DNA of 33,585 bases from Chloroflexota bacterium (GTDB lineage Bacteria > Chloroflexota > Dehalococcoidia > Lucifugimonadales > UBA3495), in contig JADFPD010000014.1 in assembly GCA_022562475.1 (NCBI GenBank), positions 1-33,585 on the forward strand. Direction: 5' to 3'. This document shows, piece by piece, positions 14,725 through 24,016 of this stretch (positions are counted from its first letter, which is position 1; each line of letters begins with the position of its first letter). The position numbers and the translations under genes are program-made. The notes beneath the pieces were generated by a model. It saw only the letters and a program-made list of their open reading frames with translations. It did no database searches and was not told the origin of the DNA.

Positions 14725-17094
14725 TTAATCGTCAGCGGATGCCGGCGCAGGTTGTGCGCCGGCTGATCCCCGGACTTGATTCTGCCCTCCCGGGATCCAG
14801 TTAAGCCAACTGGGCAGGTACCACAGATACTTCCCGGCCGCCCCCATCAGCGCGGGGAGCAGCACCAGCAGGATCACCGTGGTGTCAAACAACACAGCAA
14901 TCGCCAAAGCGAAGCCCAACTGCTGTATGGCGAGGAAGCGCATCAGCGCGAACACGGCAGCGACGGCAATCATGATGGCCGCAGCGCTGAACACTATGCC
15001 GAAGCTATCCCCCACCCCCTCGACGATGGCATCCTGAACGCTATAACCGCGGCGGAACAACTCTTCCACCCGGGTAATGGCAAAATTGAGATAGTCCATG
15101 GATATTCCGAACATCAAGGTGAAGACGAACAAAGGCAGCCAGGATTCGATGATACCCGTGGCCTCAAAGCTGAGCAGACCTTCCAGCGCCCAGCCTTCCT
15201 GGAAGACCAGGGTCAGCACTCCATAGGCGGCGCCGACGGCCAGCAGGTTCAGAAACACCGTGATCAACGGGACCAGCAGCGACCGGTACAAAGCCACCAG
15301 AACTACAAATGCGGTCAGCACTACAAAGATGATCACGTACGGCGTCTTTGCCAATATTTCATCCTTGAAGTCCACGTTTGCACCGGTGGCGCCGGTCACC
15401 AGGGCCCTGACCGAACCATCCGGGAAGGCCTCTGGTATCAGTTTTTCTCGAAGCATTGCGACAGCATCCAGGGCTGCGTCGTCGCCGGTGTCGGCGTTGA
15501 GCGGAATCTCGATCGTCTCCAAGTCCCCGGACCGGTTGACGGCGGTCTTGATGGGCTCGGCGAAGGGTATGTGTTCACCGGCGGCCTCCGCCCGCCTGTT
15601 TTCCTCTTGGACTAGCTCAATGAGACGGTTCACACGCTGTTGCACGTCGGCCGCGAAGATATTCTTGCCCTTGCCGGGATCCACGACCACGATCGCCGGC
15701 GCCAGCAGACCGATGGTGAAGTTATCCTCCAGCGCCAGGATCGCAGCCTTGGACTCTACGTCGTCGTGGAGGGCGCGTGCGCCGTTGAAGCCCAGGTTGA
15801 GGGTGAGCATGGGGTAGGTGATGGCCAGCATAACCGCTACACCGAGCGGTGCCACGATCAATGGCCATCTCACCGAGGCCCGGACAATCCAGCGAGCCAC
15901 GGGGTTCAGGAGACCGGCCTGGGCGACGTTGAACCGGCGGCCGACGTAGGGGATGTTGAACCGGCTGAGGCCATCACCTAGCAGGGCCGGCGTCAAGGTG
16001 AGCGCCATCAGCAGGACCATGAAGATTGTCAGCACGGCCGCCACGCCGACGCTGTTGAACGTTACGTTGCCGATGAGGAACATACCCACAAGGGCCAGCA
16101 TGGTGGTAAGACCCGCGATAAAAACGGCCTTCCCGGCGGTGTGGCTGGCGACCGCCGCGGCATCGGCAGCCAAGCGGCCCCGCTCCCTCTCGGCGCGGAA
16201 CCGGGTGAACAGGAACAACGTGTAGTCGATTCCGGCCGCTAGACCCATCAGCAACACTATCTGGATCCAGGCGTCGAACATAGGCACCAAGTTGCTGGCC
16301 AGAGCGACGACCCCCGCCGCCATCGCCACGCCCCCGTAGGCCAGGATGACGGGCAGGCCCGCCGCCACCAGTCCCCCCAATGCGATAAGCAAAATGATCA
16401 GGGTCAAGGGCAGGTTGAGCAGCGAGGCGCTGCTGAAGTCCTCCTCAATGATCTCATTCAACTCCTCAATTATGGTAGCGCCTCCGCCGATCAAGATATC
16501 GAAGCCGGAAGCCGCCGCCGCTTCCGAAACCAGGCGGATAACCTCGTCGACGTCATCGCCGAGTCCGTCGAGTTCGTCGAGTTCGTCGAGTTCCTTGGAG
16601 TATTCCGCCTGGGCGAAGGTCACGTCGCCGCGGGATTCGCCAACCGAAACCAAGGGCGATGACTCCCGTGGCGCCCCAATGTCATAGTGGCTAAGGGTTT
16701 TGGAGAACAACCGATAGCTGGAGGTGACATCGGTACCACCGACAGGGCTTTCTACAGTGGTGCGAAGATCCCGCAAGCCGCTCAGAAGGCCTTGAACCAC
16801 CGCTTCGTACTCTGGGTCGTCAACGGTGAGCGTCGGGTGGGAAAAGACGATTGTTTCGGTGGGCACGCCGCCTTCACCGAAGTCGAAGCGGTCCTGGAGC
16901 AGCACCAACGCTTCGCCAGACTCGCCGGGCAGTGTTTCCTCAAGGTCCTCGTTCGCCCCAACGCTGAAACACGTCCCTATTAGAACAACCGCAATTATCA
17001 ACCACCCAAGGAGCACCCTCTTGCGATGGCGCCTGACCCAGGCCGCGATGTGTCCTGTGAAAAATGGCGTGTATTGCTGGTCCGAAGCTGCCAT
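14725..17094 (-). CDS. MMPL family RND transporter
   Basis: 789-aa integral membrane protein of the MMPL branch of the RND superfamily, whose members in mycobacteria export lipids and siderophores using the proton gradient. Topology by eye: TM1 (VLLGWLIIAVVLIGTCFSVG), a periplasmic domain, five helices with GLAAGIDYTLFLFTRFRAER, a second periplasmic domain, five more helices with MFGISMDYLNFAITRVEELF; the two GxxxDY segments are the expected proton-relay motifs. Start ATG at 17094 has GGGGGA 8 bases upstream; the frame is open to 17157 but the extra 21 residues are unlikely. It ends in an alanine/proline tail. Probably cotranscribed with the binding lipoprotein upstream (68-bp gap). The substrate is unknown. 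Confidence 0.93.
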   Translation of the reverse strand: MAASDQQYTPFFTGHIAAWVRRHRKRVLLGWLIIAVVLIGTCFSVGANEDLEETLPGESGEALVLLQDRFDFGEGGVPTETIVFSHPTLTVDDPEYEAVVQGLLSGLRDLRTTVESPVGGTDVTSSYRLFSKTLSHYDIGAPRESSPLVSVGESRGDVTFAQAEYSKELDELDELDGLGDDVDEVIRLVSEAAAASGFDILIGGGATIIEELNEIIEEDFSSASLLNLPLTLIILLIALGGLVAAGLPVILAYGGVAMAAGVVALASNLVPMFDAWIQIVLLMGLAAGIDYTLFLFTRFRAERERGRLAADAAAVASHTAGKAVFIAGLTTMLALVGMFLIGNVTFNSVGVAAVLTIFMVLLMALTLTPALLGDGLSRFNIPYVGRRFNVAQAGLLNPVARWIVRASVRWPLIVAPLGVAVMLAITYPMLTLNLGFNGARALHDDVESKAAILALEDNFTIGLLAPAIVVVDPGKGKNIFAADVQQRVNRLIELVQEENRRAEAAGEHIPFAEPIKTAVNRSGDLETIEIPLNADTGDDAALDAVAMLREKLIPEAFPDGSVRALVTGATGANVDFKDEILAKTPYVIIFVVLTAFVVLVALYRSLLVPLITVFLNLLAVGAAYGVLTLVFQEGWALEGLLSFEATGIIESWLPLFVFTLMFGISMDYLNFAITRVEELFRRGYSVQDAIVEGVGDSFGIVFSAAAIMIAVAAVFALMRFLAIQQLGFALAIAVLFDTTVILLVLLPALMGAAGKYLWYLPSWLNWIPGGQNQVRGSAGAQPAPASADD
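14741..14763. terminator. Perfect GC hairpin between converging genes
   Basis: Stem GCCGGCGCA/TGCGCCGGC (9 bp, perfect) with a 5-base loop, located in the last codons of the minus-strand MMPL gene and 115 bp beyond the plus-strand permease. There is no T tract on either side, so it is not a classical intrinsic terminator, but its place between convergent genes suits a transcription barrier. Confidence 0.35.
16567..16593. repeat. Three perfect 9-bp repeats inside the MMPL gene
   Basis: GTCGAGTTC occurs three times in tandem (16567-16575, 16576-16584, 16585-16593), coding on the minus strand for the acidic run ELDELDELDG in the first periplasmic domain. Being a multiple of three, slippage would change the length of the acidic run without breaking the frame. 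Confidence 0.9.
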
Positions 17095-17162
17095 GTTGAT
17101 TCCCCCAAGGTGAGATGGGCTTTCCTTCTGAACCGCTTTCCAGGAAAGCAGAAACAAATGTG

Positions 17163-18470
17163 CTAATTAAAGTAAGCGATAGCCCCGTTCTCGATCCGGC
17201 AGGGCACGAGGCCCAATTCACGGGCGAACTGATCAAGGTCTGCCAGTTCCGAACTGAATGCGCGGTCGCCAGCTGAATCGAATGCGATGTCACCGGATCT
17301 TCCACCAGGTAAGGTCGATGCCGACACGGCATCTCTCAGCGCTTTCGGGTCAATCACCATTGCCCCGGCCTCATCTTGCGCCACTGATCTGACGGCATTA
17401 AGCAATATGGTGGCGGCGTCCGAGTACTGAGCGATAAAAGCCGCCGTCGGCTCACCGCCATGCACTTCGGTAAACTCATTTACGAAAGCCGTATCCAAGG
17501 GCGGCGAACAGCCGGAAAATGCCGCGCCCTCCGCCAGTTCTCCCAACGCAGCAAGAAACTCGCAATTAGCGGCTCCGCAAACAGCGTCGCCAGAGGCATA
17601 AGCTCCGTTCCAACCGGCGTCCCTGAGTTGCCGCAAAAGTAGGATGGCCTCTGGATTGAATCCTGCGAAGAACATCGCGTCCGGATTCGCTTCGGTGATC
17701 TCCCGGGCAAGTTCGCTGAAGTCGACCGTGCCTCTGTCGATGCTGGCCATGGTGACTTGAAGGCCCGCTTCCACAAGAAGGGGTTGTGCTCTGAAGGCTA
17801 AGTCAGAACCGTAGGTCTCATTGTCATGAACAATATAGACATCGCTGGCGCCAAGAAAATCGGGATCAGAGAAATACACTGCGATCAGGACTCCTTGGGA
17901 GTCGTTTCGGTAGGCGGTCCGGAAGAAAAATCCGTCGCCAATTTGCTGTTCCGCCAGTTTTGTCGATGTAGCTGAGCCGGAAATCATAACAATCCCGGCG
18001 TCGGCATAAATACCTTGGGTTCTGACGGCCCCCGCCGAACACTGGGGTCCCAGGACGCCCACCAAGCCTGGGCGCTTTAACAACCGCTCGGCCGCTAGCC
18101 GGGTGACGTCTGCCTCGGTGCAACCGTCGTCTTCCGAGACTATCGATATCTCGTGGCCGCCGATAGTTGCCCCATTTTGCGTTTTCCACTGCTCGACCGC
18201 TACCACCACAGCATCCCGGTACTCTTGCCCGCGAGGGGCTGCCGATCCAGTCAGTGCTGATGATACTCCAATGACCACTGGCTCCCCCAATGGGATGATC
18301 ATGGATGTTTCCGGGCTGCGGGCAATATCCGCCAGCGCCACGTCCCTGACCTCATCATCGCTTGAGCATGCCCCAACAGCGAATGCGAACACCAAGGCCA
18401 GGGCGCTCAATAAGAAAAAATGCCGAAATCGGCGTCTTGGTTCGGCAGCGCCGACACGCGAGAATGACAT
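17163..18470 (-). CDS. Branched-chain-amino-acid-type ABC substrate-binding lipoprotein
   Basis: 435-aa periplasmic-binding-protein type I (LivJ-like, receptor family ligand-binding) lipoprotein. The ATG at 18470 with AAGGA upstream gives MSFSRVGAAEPRRRF, then a hydrophobic segment ending FAFAVGAC; cysteine 35 should be lipidated. Mature motifs: VVIGVSSALTGSAAPRGQEY, GHEISIVSEDDGC, GVLGPQCSAGAVRTQGIY, VYIVHDNETYGSDLA and MFFAGFNPEAILLLRQL, all in the order of Liv-type proteins. The open frame continues upstream to 18719 but that part covers pseudogene sequence. No LivH, LivM, LivG or LivF gene is in the window, so it is an orphan receptor; it may serve a distant permease or act as a sensor. 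Confidence 0.92.
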   Translation of the reverse strand: MSFSRVGAAEPRRRFRHFFLLSALALVFAFAVGACSSDDEVRDVALADIARSPETSMIIPLGEPVVIGVSSALTGSAAPRGQEYRDAVVVAVEQWKTQNGATIGGHEISIVSEDDGCTEADVTRLAAERLLKRPGLVGVLGPQCSAGAVRTQGIYADAGIVMISGSATSTKLAEQQIGDGFFFRTAYRNDSQGVLIAVYFSDPDFLGASDVYIVHDNETYGSDLAFRAQPLLVEAGLQVTMASIDRGTVDFSELAREITEANPDAMFFAGFNPEAILLLRQLRDAGWNGAYASGDAVCGAANCEFLAALGELAEGAAFSGCSPPLDTAFVNEFTEVHGGEPTAAFIAQYSDAATILLNAVRSVAQDEAGAMVIDPKALRDAVSASTLPGGRSGDIAFDSAGDRAFSSELADLDQFARELGLVPCRIENGAIAYFN

Positions 18471-18709
18471 CTCAAATCCTTCGCCAAGTTGGCTGGGAAT
18501 ACGTCCCCTCCAGAGCCGGCCACTAAGCATGGCGGCGGAGCGCCATATCACCAATGTCACGACGCCGAAGAGAGGCAGCTTTCTCGACTCATTCAAATAA
18601 ATTTTTATACAAACGCCATGAAAGCCAAAAAGACAATCCAACACCGATTTTTCGTGTAAACACCGTAACCCTGACGCTGTTGAGCGAGCAGTGACTTGCA
18701 AGTCTGAGA

Positions 18710-19138
18710 GTGAAATCAAATGGTGAACTTGTACCCACAGAGTTGGGTATGAATGCGTCCGGGAGCGCGCGACTTAGGGCGACTTGCGCACTGGATCCCG
18801 TGCAGTGAGCTGGGACCAGCACCGAAGGCGCGAGCCTGACCATGTCAGCAACCGTGGGAGCGATCATTGGTTCCAGGATCGCAAAAATTGAGCCCACATC
18901 ATATTCGACGTCCTGGATACTGGGATTCCCCAACCTCCAGGTCATCAGGATGCCCCGCACTATAAGTAGACTTCCCGAGTCCGTCAACTGCCATGACATT
19001 GTTTTCAATTGACCCACACTCATTGTTGAGTGCGATGGTGCGCACAATCGTCGTTATGGGCCGGAGGAGGGCAGTCGCCCACCTATTTCGTGGGTCGGCA
19101 AACCCGCTGAAGAAACCCGGCTCACTCGATGCAATCAT
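18710..19138 (-). pseudogene. Decayed metallo-beta-lactamase-fold hydrolase (C-terminal half)
   Basis: No intact gene, but two frames together match the C-terminal half of an MBL-fold enzyme of the kind annotated as dihydropterin ribofuranosyl-aminobenzene phosphate synthase-like. One frame (18710-18970) reads LGNPSIQDVEYDVGSIF, then APSVLVPAHCTGSSA and LPDAFIPNSVGTSSPF, which follow the family's HLG-S, PAHCTG and PNSVGT blocks. The other frame (about 18960-19138) gives EPGFFSGFADPRNRW and ENNVMAVDGLG, like the preceding strands. At least one frameshift lies around 18950, the GCSHAG-type metal motif expected between the two parts is gone, and the N-terminal HxHxDH region is missing. The neighbours on both sides are intact. 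Confidence 0.65.
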
Positions 19139-19202
19139 TATCTTTCCTCCACCTGGGTCAAATTAGTCCTTAGAGGAATTTGCCGTTGAATATGATTAGG
19201 GC

Positions 19203-21569
19203 CTAGCACTCGACGCCGAACGCGTCCCGGACCGTGTCTCCGATCTGGTCTATGTAACCGTCGATCGTGTTGTCCAAACCGTAGCGCAGCTCCATCAGGC
19301 GATGTTGCACGGCGATCTTCATGTAGGCGCCGCAGGGCAGCAGATTGGAGTTGGTTAGGACAACGATCCCTGTATCCGACTCTGGCAAGAGGGCGGTATG
19401 CGCCGACCACCCTTCCAGGTCGCCAGGGTTGTGCACCACGGGTATGCCATGGTAAGTCCCAACGAACCACCCCATTCCGTAGTCGTATTGGGAGTCCAGG
19501 GGGTTATATAGGGCACTCGGTAGCCAAAGTCGATCTAAGAAAGCGTCTTGGCCACCGCCGATGTTTATCTGGGGCGCCCATGTTTCAGTCAGGTTTTCAG
19601 ATGAGATGACCCGCACGCCGTCGGGAGATACGCCCCGGTTAAGTTGGGTAATGAGGTAGCGGGCCAGGTCGTTGGCGGTTGACGCGACACCACCGGCGGC
19701 TTCGATCCCCTCACCCGGAATAAACCCTTCGAAAAAGCTGCTGGAAGCAACGGGTTCGCCCGCCTCATTCCAATTGTGGGGTCTAGCTCCTTCAGGGTGG
19801 GAATCCATCGATTCAAGATCGAGGGTAGTGCTGGTCATGCCGATTGGATCAAATACGCGTTCTTGCATCTGCTCGGCGTAGGAGTCGAACAAACTGCTTA
19901 ATTCGCCGCCCGCTGCCATGACTCCCAGATAAGCGGCTGTGGCTACTCCCTGGTTGTCATAGAAGTGTTGGTCTCCCGGGGGTCCCGCAATTGGGACCTC
20001 GGCCAGGGCAATCATGAGGTCTTCGGCGCTGAGGCCTTTGCCGATCCACAGACTATCGTCCCGCCTCATTCCAGTTTGCATGCTTAGCAGGTCGCGAACG
20101 GTTACGGCCAACGTGCTGTCCGGGTGGGACAGTTGAAAGTCGGGCCAAATCTCAATGGCGGGAGTGTCCCACTCAAAGAATCCATCATCTACCAAGGAGG
20201 CCAACATCATGGCGTTGATCGACTTGGTCATCGAGCCTATGCCAAACAAAGTGTCGGCGGTCACCGGGTCCTCTTTGCCTAGTTCGCGGACTCCAAAGCC
20301 CTCGGCGTAAACGACCTCGCCGTCAGCAACGACAGCCACAGCCGCGCCCGGAATGTTCCATCGCTCCACGGCCTCTTCTATGTATTTCGTGAATCCAGCC
20401 AGAACCTCATCAGTGAGGGGCTGCTGGTCAGGAATGACGGCGGCAGCGAGCTGCCTCGGACCGAACAGCCATGCCGACGCGTCGTTGCCAACGATCTGGT
20501 CGATCTCTTCTTGAGTGAATGGATACTTGGTTAGCGTATCAAGAGCTTTTTCGGGGGTCTCCACCGCCGCGACCATCAGATAGTCGGAACCAAAAAACAC
20601 CTGCTCCAGACCCCAGCGCCTCAGGTTCCACACTATCATTTCTCGTTGTGACAGCGGCGCATCTTGGTAAATCTCAAGGCAGGCGCTCAAATCCAGGAAA
20701 AGATTATCAAGGCGTACAAAACGCGGTTGTGCGTTGCGAGCTCCAAACAGAATGTTCTCTATTTCACCTGGCGTCAGCCCGGCGCAATGAGCCAATAGGA
20801 GCCGAAGTTTGGAGTGGGTTCCGAGCATGCGGTACATATTTAATACCCCACCGCGGTCGAGAGCGACGCCAGCGAGATGGATCAATACAGGAATGTCCAG
20901 CTCCTGGCTCTTGTCCAAAACGAGAGACAAAGCTTCGACCTGCTCATCGTCTTCCCAATCCATGCCCGATGCTTGCAGCTTTACGCCGATCATTCCAGAC
21001 AGGCTAAGACAACGATCTATTTCGGCAACTGCGCCTTCAACTACCGGGTTGATACCGCAAAAGCCGATTAAACGGTCTGGAAAACCCGCTATCTGCTCGG
21101 AAACCCAGTCGTTCTCGGCACTCACCCCTTCGCTCGATTTTGCTTGGTAGGCGGTGGACAGGACTACGGCCTTTTCCACATTGCCTTGATCTAAACGGTT
21201 GATAAGGTCTGCCGCATCCGAGGCTGGCGTGCCTTCTGGGGCGCCGTAAGCCGAAACGACATGCTCAGCGCTTAAGAGATGAGTGTGCACATCGATGGCG
21301 GCGCCGGTGGCTACCAGAGGAGCAGCGGCTGATATTCCCTCCCCTTGTGGGCCTTCTGCCCCTTGCTCACCTTGTGTGCCCTGCGAACCCTGCGCGCCTG
21401 CGGGTCCCTGAGCGCCTGCGGGTCCCTGAGCGCCTGCGGACCCCTGTCCACCTTGTGGTCCTTGAGGTCCCTGAGTTCCATCGGAACCTGGGTCTCCTCC
21501 GCAGGCCATAGCCAAGATCAGGATAAATATTAGTGTTGCTCCCAGTACAGGTCTTAGATTCCGAATCAT
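19203..21569 (-). CDS. Lipoprotein with collagen-like stalk, amidohydrolase and beta-lactamase domains
   Basis: 788-aa exported protein with four parts. (1) Lipobox signal peptide from the ATG at 21569 (GGAAAAAAAGAA upstream): hydrophobic run ending LILAMAC, lipid cysteine 23. (2) Residues 28-79, about seventeen G-x-y triplets rich in Q, A and P, a collagen-like stalk. (3) An amidohydrolase (amidohydrolase-2 type TIM barrel), about residues 90-390: AIDVHTHLL with H95 and H97, VLIHLAG, LLLAHCAG and FFGSDYL, so the metal ligands look intact. (4) A serine beta-lactamase/esterase domain (S12, class C-like), about residues 400-788: GIGSMTKS with S446 and K449, YDNQG with Y537 and N539, and HNPGDLEGWSA in place of KTG. 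I know of no standard protein with this arrangement. It is probably displayed outside the membrane and hydrolytic; substrates are unknown. Confidence 0.92.
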   Translation of the reverse strand: MIRNLRPVLGATLIFILILAMACGGDPGSDGTQGPQGPQGGQGSAGAQGPAGAQGPAGAQGSQGTQGEQGAEGPQGEGISAAAPLVATGAAIDVHTHLLSAEHVVSAYGAPEGTPASDAADLINRLDQGNVEKAVVLSTAYQAKSSEGVSAENDWVSEQIAGFPDRLIGFCGINPVVEGAVAEIDRCLSLSGMIGVKLQASGMDWEDDEQVEALSLVLDKSQELDIPVLIHLAGVALDRGGVLNMYRMLGTHSKLRLLLAHCAGLTPGEIENILFGARNAQPRFVRLDNLFLDLSACLEIYQDAPLSQREMIVWNLRRWGLEQVFFGSDYLMVAAVETPEKALDTLTKYPFTQEEIDQIVGNDASAWLFGPRQLAAAVIPDQQPLTDEVLAGFTKYIEEAVERWNIPGAAVAVVADGEVVYAEGFGVRELGKEDPVTADTLFGIGSMTKSINAMMLASLVDDGFFEWDTPAIEIWPDFQLSHPDSTLAVTVRDLLSMQTGMRRDDSLWIGKGLSAEDLMIALAEVPIAGPPGDQHFYDNQGVATAAYLGVMAAGGELSSLFDSYAEQMQERVFDPIGMTSTTLDLESMDSHPEGARPHNWNEAGEPVASSSFFEGFIPGEGIEAAGGVASTANDLARYLITQLNRGVSPDGVRVISSENLTETWAPQINIGGGQDAFLDRLWLPSALYNPLDSQYDYGMGWFVGTYHGIPVVHNPGDLEGWSAHTALLPESDTGIVVLTNSNLLPCGAYMKIAVQHRLMELRYGLDNTIDGYIDQIGDTVRDAFGVEC
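21394..21447. repeat. 18-bp tandem repeats encoding the collagen-like stalk
   Basis: The unit GCGCCTGCGGGTCCCTGA occurs at 21394-21411 and 21412-21429 exactly and at 21430-21447 with differences in its last third. Each unit codes for two collagen-type triplets (minus strand). The repeats indicate recent expansion of the stalk by slippage or unequal recombination. Confidence 0.95.
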
Positions 21570-21766
21570 TTCTTTTTTTCCTTTGCCCGTTTGGGGCGTG
21601 TTGCCTAGATAGTCGAATCTTGCCAGGCATAGGCTAGGCGAATAAATGGCAGGCGTAATCAGCAAGAACGCTGAAATTTGGTCAGCCCTCTTGCCTAGAA
21701 ACCTCTGATACTTCGGTATGAGCAGAACTTAATCGAGCTCTGAGGCATAGGCTTGGTTAGCGCAGA

Positions 21767-24016
21767 CTAATCGTCGTCGCTAGCACCCATGGCCGGCTCG
21801 GAGCTTCGGGCTCCCTCTGCAGAGATCTTGGGTAGCCACTCCAACCAACCTGGCAGGTACCAGTTCTTATCGCCAAGCAGCTTCATGCTTGCCGGCAGCA
21901 GGACAGCCCGGATTATCGTGGCGTCGATGAGGATCGCCACCCCCAGACCGATCCCGATCTGCTGAAAGAACATGATTCTGGATGTCGCGAACGCGCCGAA
22001 CACCAATACCATGACCAACGCAGCGGTCGTGATGATAGCAGCGGTCGATTTGATTCCCATTGAAACCGAATCGTCGTTGCTATGCCCAGCGTCGTAGGCT
22101 TCCTTGACCCTACTCAGGAGCAGCATGTGGTAGTCCATGGACAGCCCAAATAACACTGCAAACAGGAATAGAGGCATGAAGATCTCAATGGTCCCGTTGG
22201 CCTGGAAGTTCAAGAACCCCTCTCCAAATCCCTCCTGGAAGACGATGACCAGCACTCCATATGCCGCCCCAACAGACAACAGGTTCAAGATGATGGCCTT
22301 GATCGGGATGATTATGGACCGGAACATAACGAGGAGCAGCAGGAAGGCTAAGATCAATACAAAGGCGAATACGATCGGCGCCTTTTCCTTGGTGTTCTTC
22401 TCGGAATCGTAGGTCCCAGACGGGCCGCCGGCTACGAAGACATCGACGCTAACGCCGGCGAAAGCCGCCGGAGCCAAATCGCGCAAAATCAGTACGGCCT
22501 CATTGTCTCTTGCTGTGTCATCAATACCGGACACGGGAATAGAGACTCCCAGCAGATCGCCTGCGTTGTTGACGATCGTCTCTATCGGCGCGGCAAAGTG
22601 ATTGTCCTGCTCGGCGGCCGAAATCAGGTCCGCCGTCGCTGCACGAATAGCCGGCGTATCCACCGACACCCCCTCTCCCGGATCAACGAGCACTACCAGG
22701 CCGGAAACCTCGCCCAGAACAAAATGTTCGTCAATGAGGTTAACGCCGCTGGCGACCATTCCGATCTTCCCGCCGTCTTCCACAGCCCCATCCCAATCAA
22801 AGACTTTAGTAATTGGCGTGCTATCTATGTCCAGCGAGAACAAAGGGATTGAAAGGGCAATCAGCGCGGCGAGCGTCACTCCTGCATAGATTACCGGGCG
22901 AGCCAACACTACATCCGTGATCGCTCCCCAGATGCCGCCGCCAGTAGATGGCTTTCCGAGCCCCGGGATGTGTAACCAGTTCATTCGGTGGTCAAGCAAC
23001 GAGATCAATGCTGGCAGGAGCGTGAGGGAGGCGATCACGGCCACTACGACAACGATCATCGCACCCAAGCCCAGGCCATAGAACAGAGCGTCCCCCGTAA
23101 GCAGCATGCCTGCTAGAGACACAAACACGGTGACGCCAGCGTAGAAAACGGCTCTGCCGGTGGTATTGGAAGCGGATTGAATCGCCTCAATCTTGTCTAG
23201 ACCTTCAGCTCGCTTTTCCCGGTATCTATTAATGATGAACAGGCTGTAGTCGATACCAACGGCCAGACCCATCAGAATGATCATCTCGAAGAAGTTGAAG
23301 TTTAAGGGCTTGGCCTGGCTCGCGAATGTGGAGACACCAACTGCGATAAATATCGAGATGAGTGCCATGCCGATCGGAATCAGAGCAGCCACCACCGCAC
23401 CCAGCGACAGGGTCAAAATGATCACGGCGCCCACAAGGCTGATAAGGAGAATCTTCTCGAAGTCCTCCCCGACCACTTCGTTCTGAGCGACATTGATCGT
23501 TGCCCCTCCGAGGACGCCAAGATCGAAGCCATCGGCTGAGATCGCGCTCTCGGTTTCCAGCAGCGCGTCCAGAATACCCTCGGCGAAGTCGTTCAGGTCG
23601 TCTACCTCCGCCTTCTCCAACTCAACGCGGGCAATGACTACATGTCGATCATCGGACACAAGGTGCGGAGATCCGGATTCGTAAAAGCTCTCCACATTGG
23701 CCACACCGTCCATACCCCTGAGGTCTTCGACCAGGGAATCAACGATGGACCGAAAGGCCGGGTCATCGATATCCAGGCCAGGGTTTTTAATGACCACGGA
23801 TTCGAATGACGGCAACTGCTCGAACCGATCCTCGATGAGAGCGTGGCCTTTTTGGGATTCGCCGACGCCGGTCACTTCACTGGTTTCAACACCGAGCGAA
23901 CTCGACAGCAGAAAGGAAATAACCAGTAGAGCAATCGCTGCAAATAACGTCTTCCAGCGATTGCGAGCGCTCCAACCGGCGATCCGGCCGGTGAATGACA
24001 CAGAAGATGAAGCCAT
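21767..24016 (-). CDS. MMPL family RND transporter (second)
   Basis: 749-aa MMPL/RND transporter related to the one at 14725 but clearly diverged. ATG at 24016; TM1 is LFAAIALLVISFLLSSSLGV, followed by the small periplasmic domain (QLPSFESVVIKNPGLDIDDP), helices including GLAVGIDYSLFIINRYREKR, the second periplasmic domain and LFGLSMDYHMLLLSRVKEAY. Both GxxxDY proton-relay segments are present, so it should be active. Acidic C-terminus. 197 bp separate it from the stalked lipoprotein downstream on the same strand. A 16-bp palindrome lies 56-71 bp before its start; MMPL genes are frequently controlled by TetR repressors, but none is in this window. Confidence 0.93.
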   Translation of the reverse strand: MASSSVSFTGRIAGWSARNRWKTLFAAIALLVISFLLSSSLGVETSEVTGVGESQKGHALIEDRFEQLPSFESVVIKNPGLDIDDPAFRSIVDSLVEDLRGMDGVANVESFYESGSPHLVSDDRHVVIARVELEKAEVDDLNDFAEGILDALLETESAISADGFDLGVLGGATINVAQNEVVGEDFEKILLISLVGAVIILTLSLGAVVAALIPIGMALISIFIAVGVSTFASQAKPLNFNFFEMIILMGLAVGIDYSLFIINRYREKRAEGLDKIEAIQSASNTTGRAVFYAGVTVFVSLAGMLLTGDALFYGLGLGAMIVVVVAVIASLTLLPALISLLDHRMNWLHIPGLGKPSTGGGIWGAITDVVLARPVIYAGVTLAALIALSIPLFSLDIDSTPITKVFDWDGAVEDGGKIGMVASGVNLIDEHFVLGEVSGLVVLVDPGEGVSVDTPAIRAATADLISAAEQDNHFAAPIETIVNNAGDLLGVSIPVSGIDDTARDNEAVLILRDLAPAAFAGVSVDVFVAGGPSGTYDSEKNTKEKAPIVFAFVLILAFLLLLVMFRSIIIPIKAIILNLLSVGAAYGVLVIVFQEGFGEGFLNFQANGTIEIFMPLFLFAVLFGLSMDYHMLLLSRVKEAYDAGHSNDDSVSMGIKSTAAIITTAALVMVLVFGAFATSRIMFFQQIGIGLGVAILIDATIIRAVLLPASMKLLGDKNWYLPGWLEWLPKISAEGARSSEPAMGASDDD

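Noticed and set aside
14776-15615. Plus-strand frame opposite the first MMPL gene
   Set aside because: Glutamine/histidine-rich shadow of membrane helices; the minus strand has the MMPL motifs.
18471-18719. Long N-terminal extension of the binding lipoprotein frame
   Set aside because: The signal peptide and ribosome site fix the start at 18470; the extension is non-coding spacer.
21394-21447. Short tandem repeats as a possible CRISPR array
   Set aside because: There are no spacers and the repeats encode collagen-type triplets in frame.
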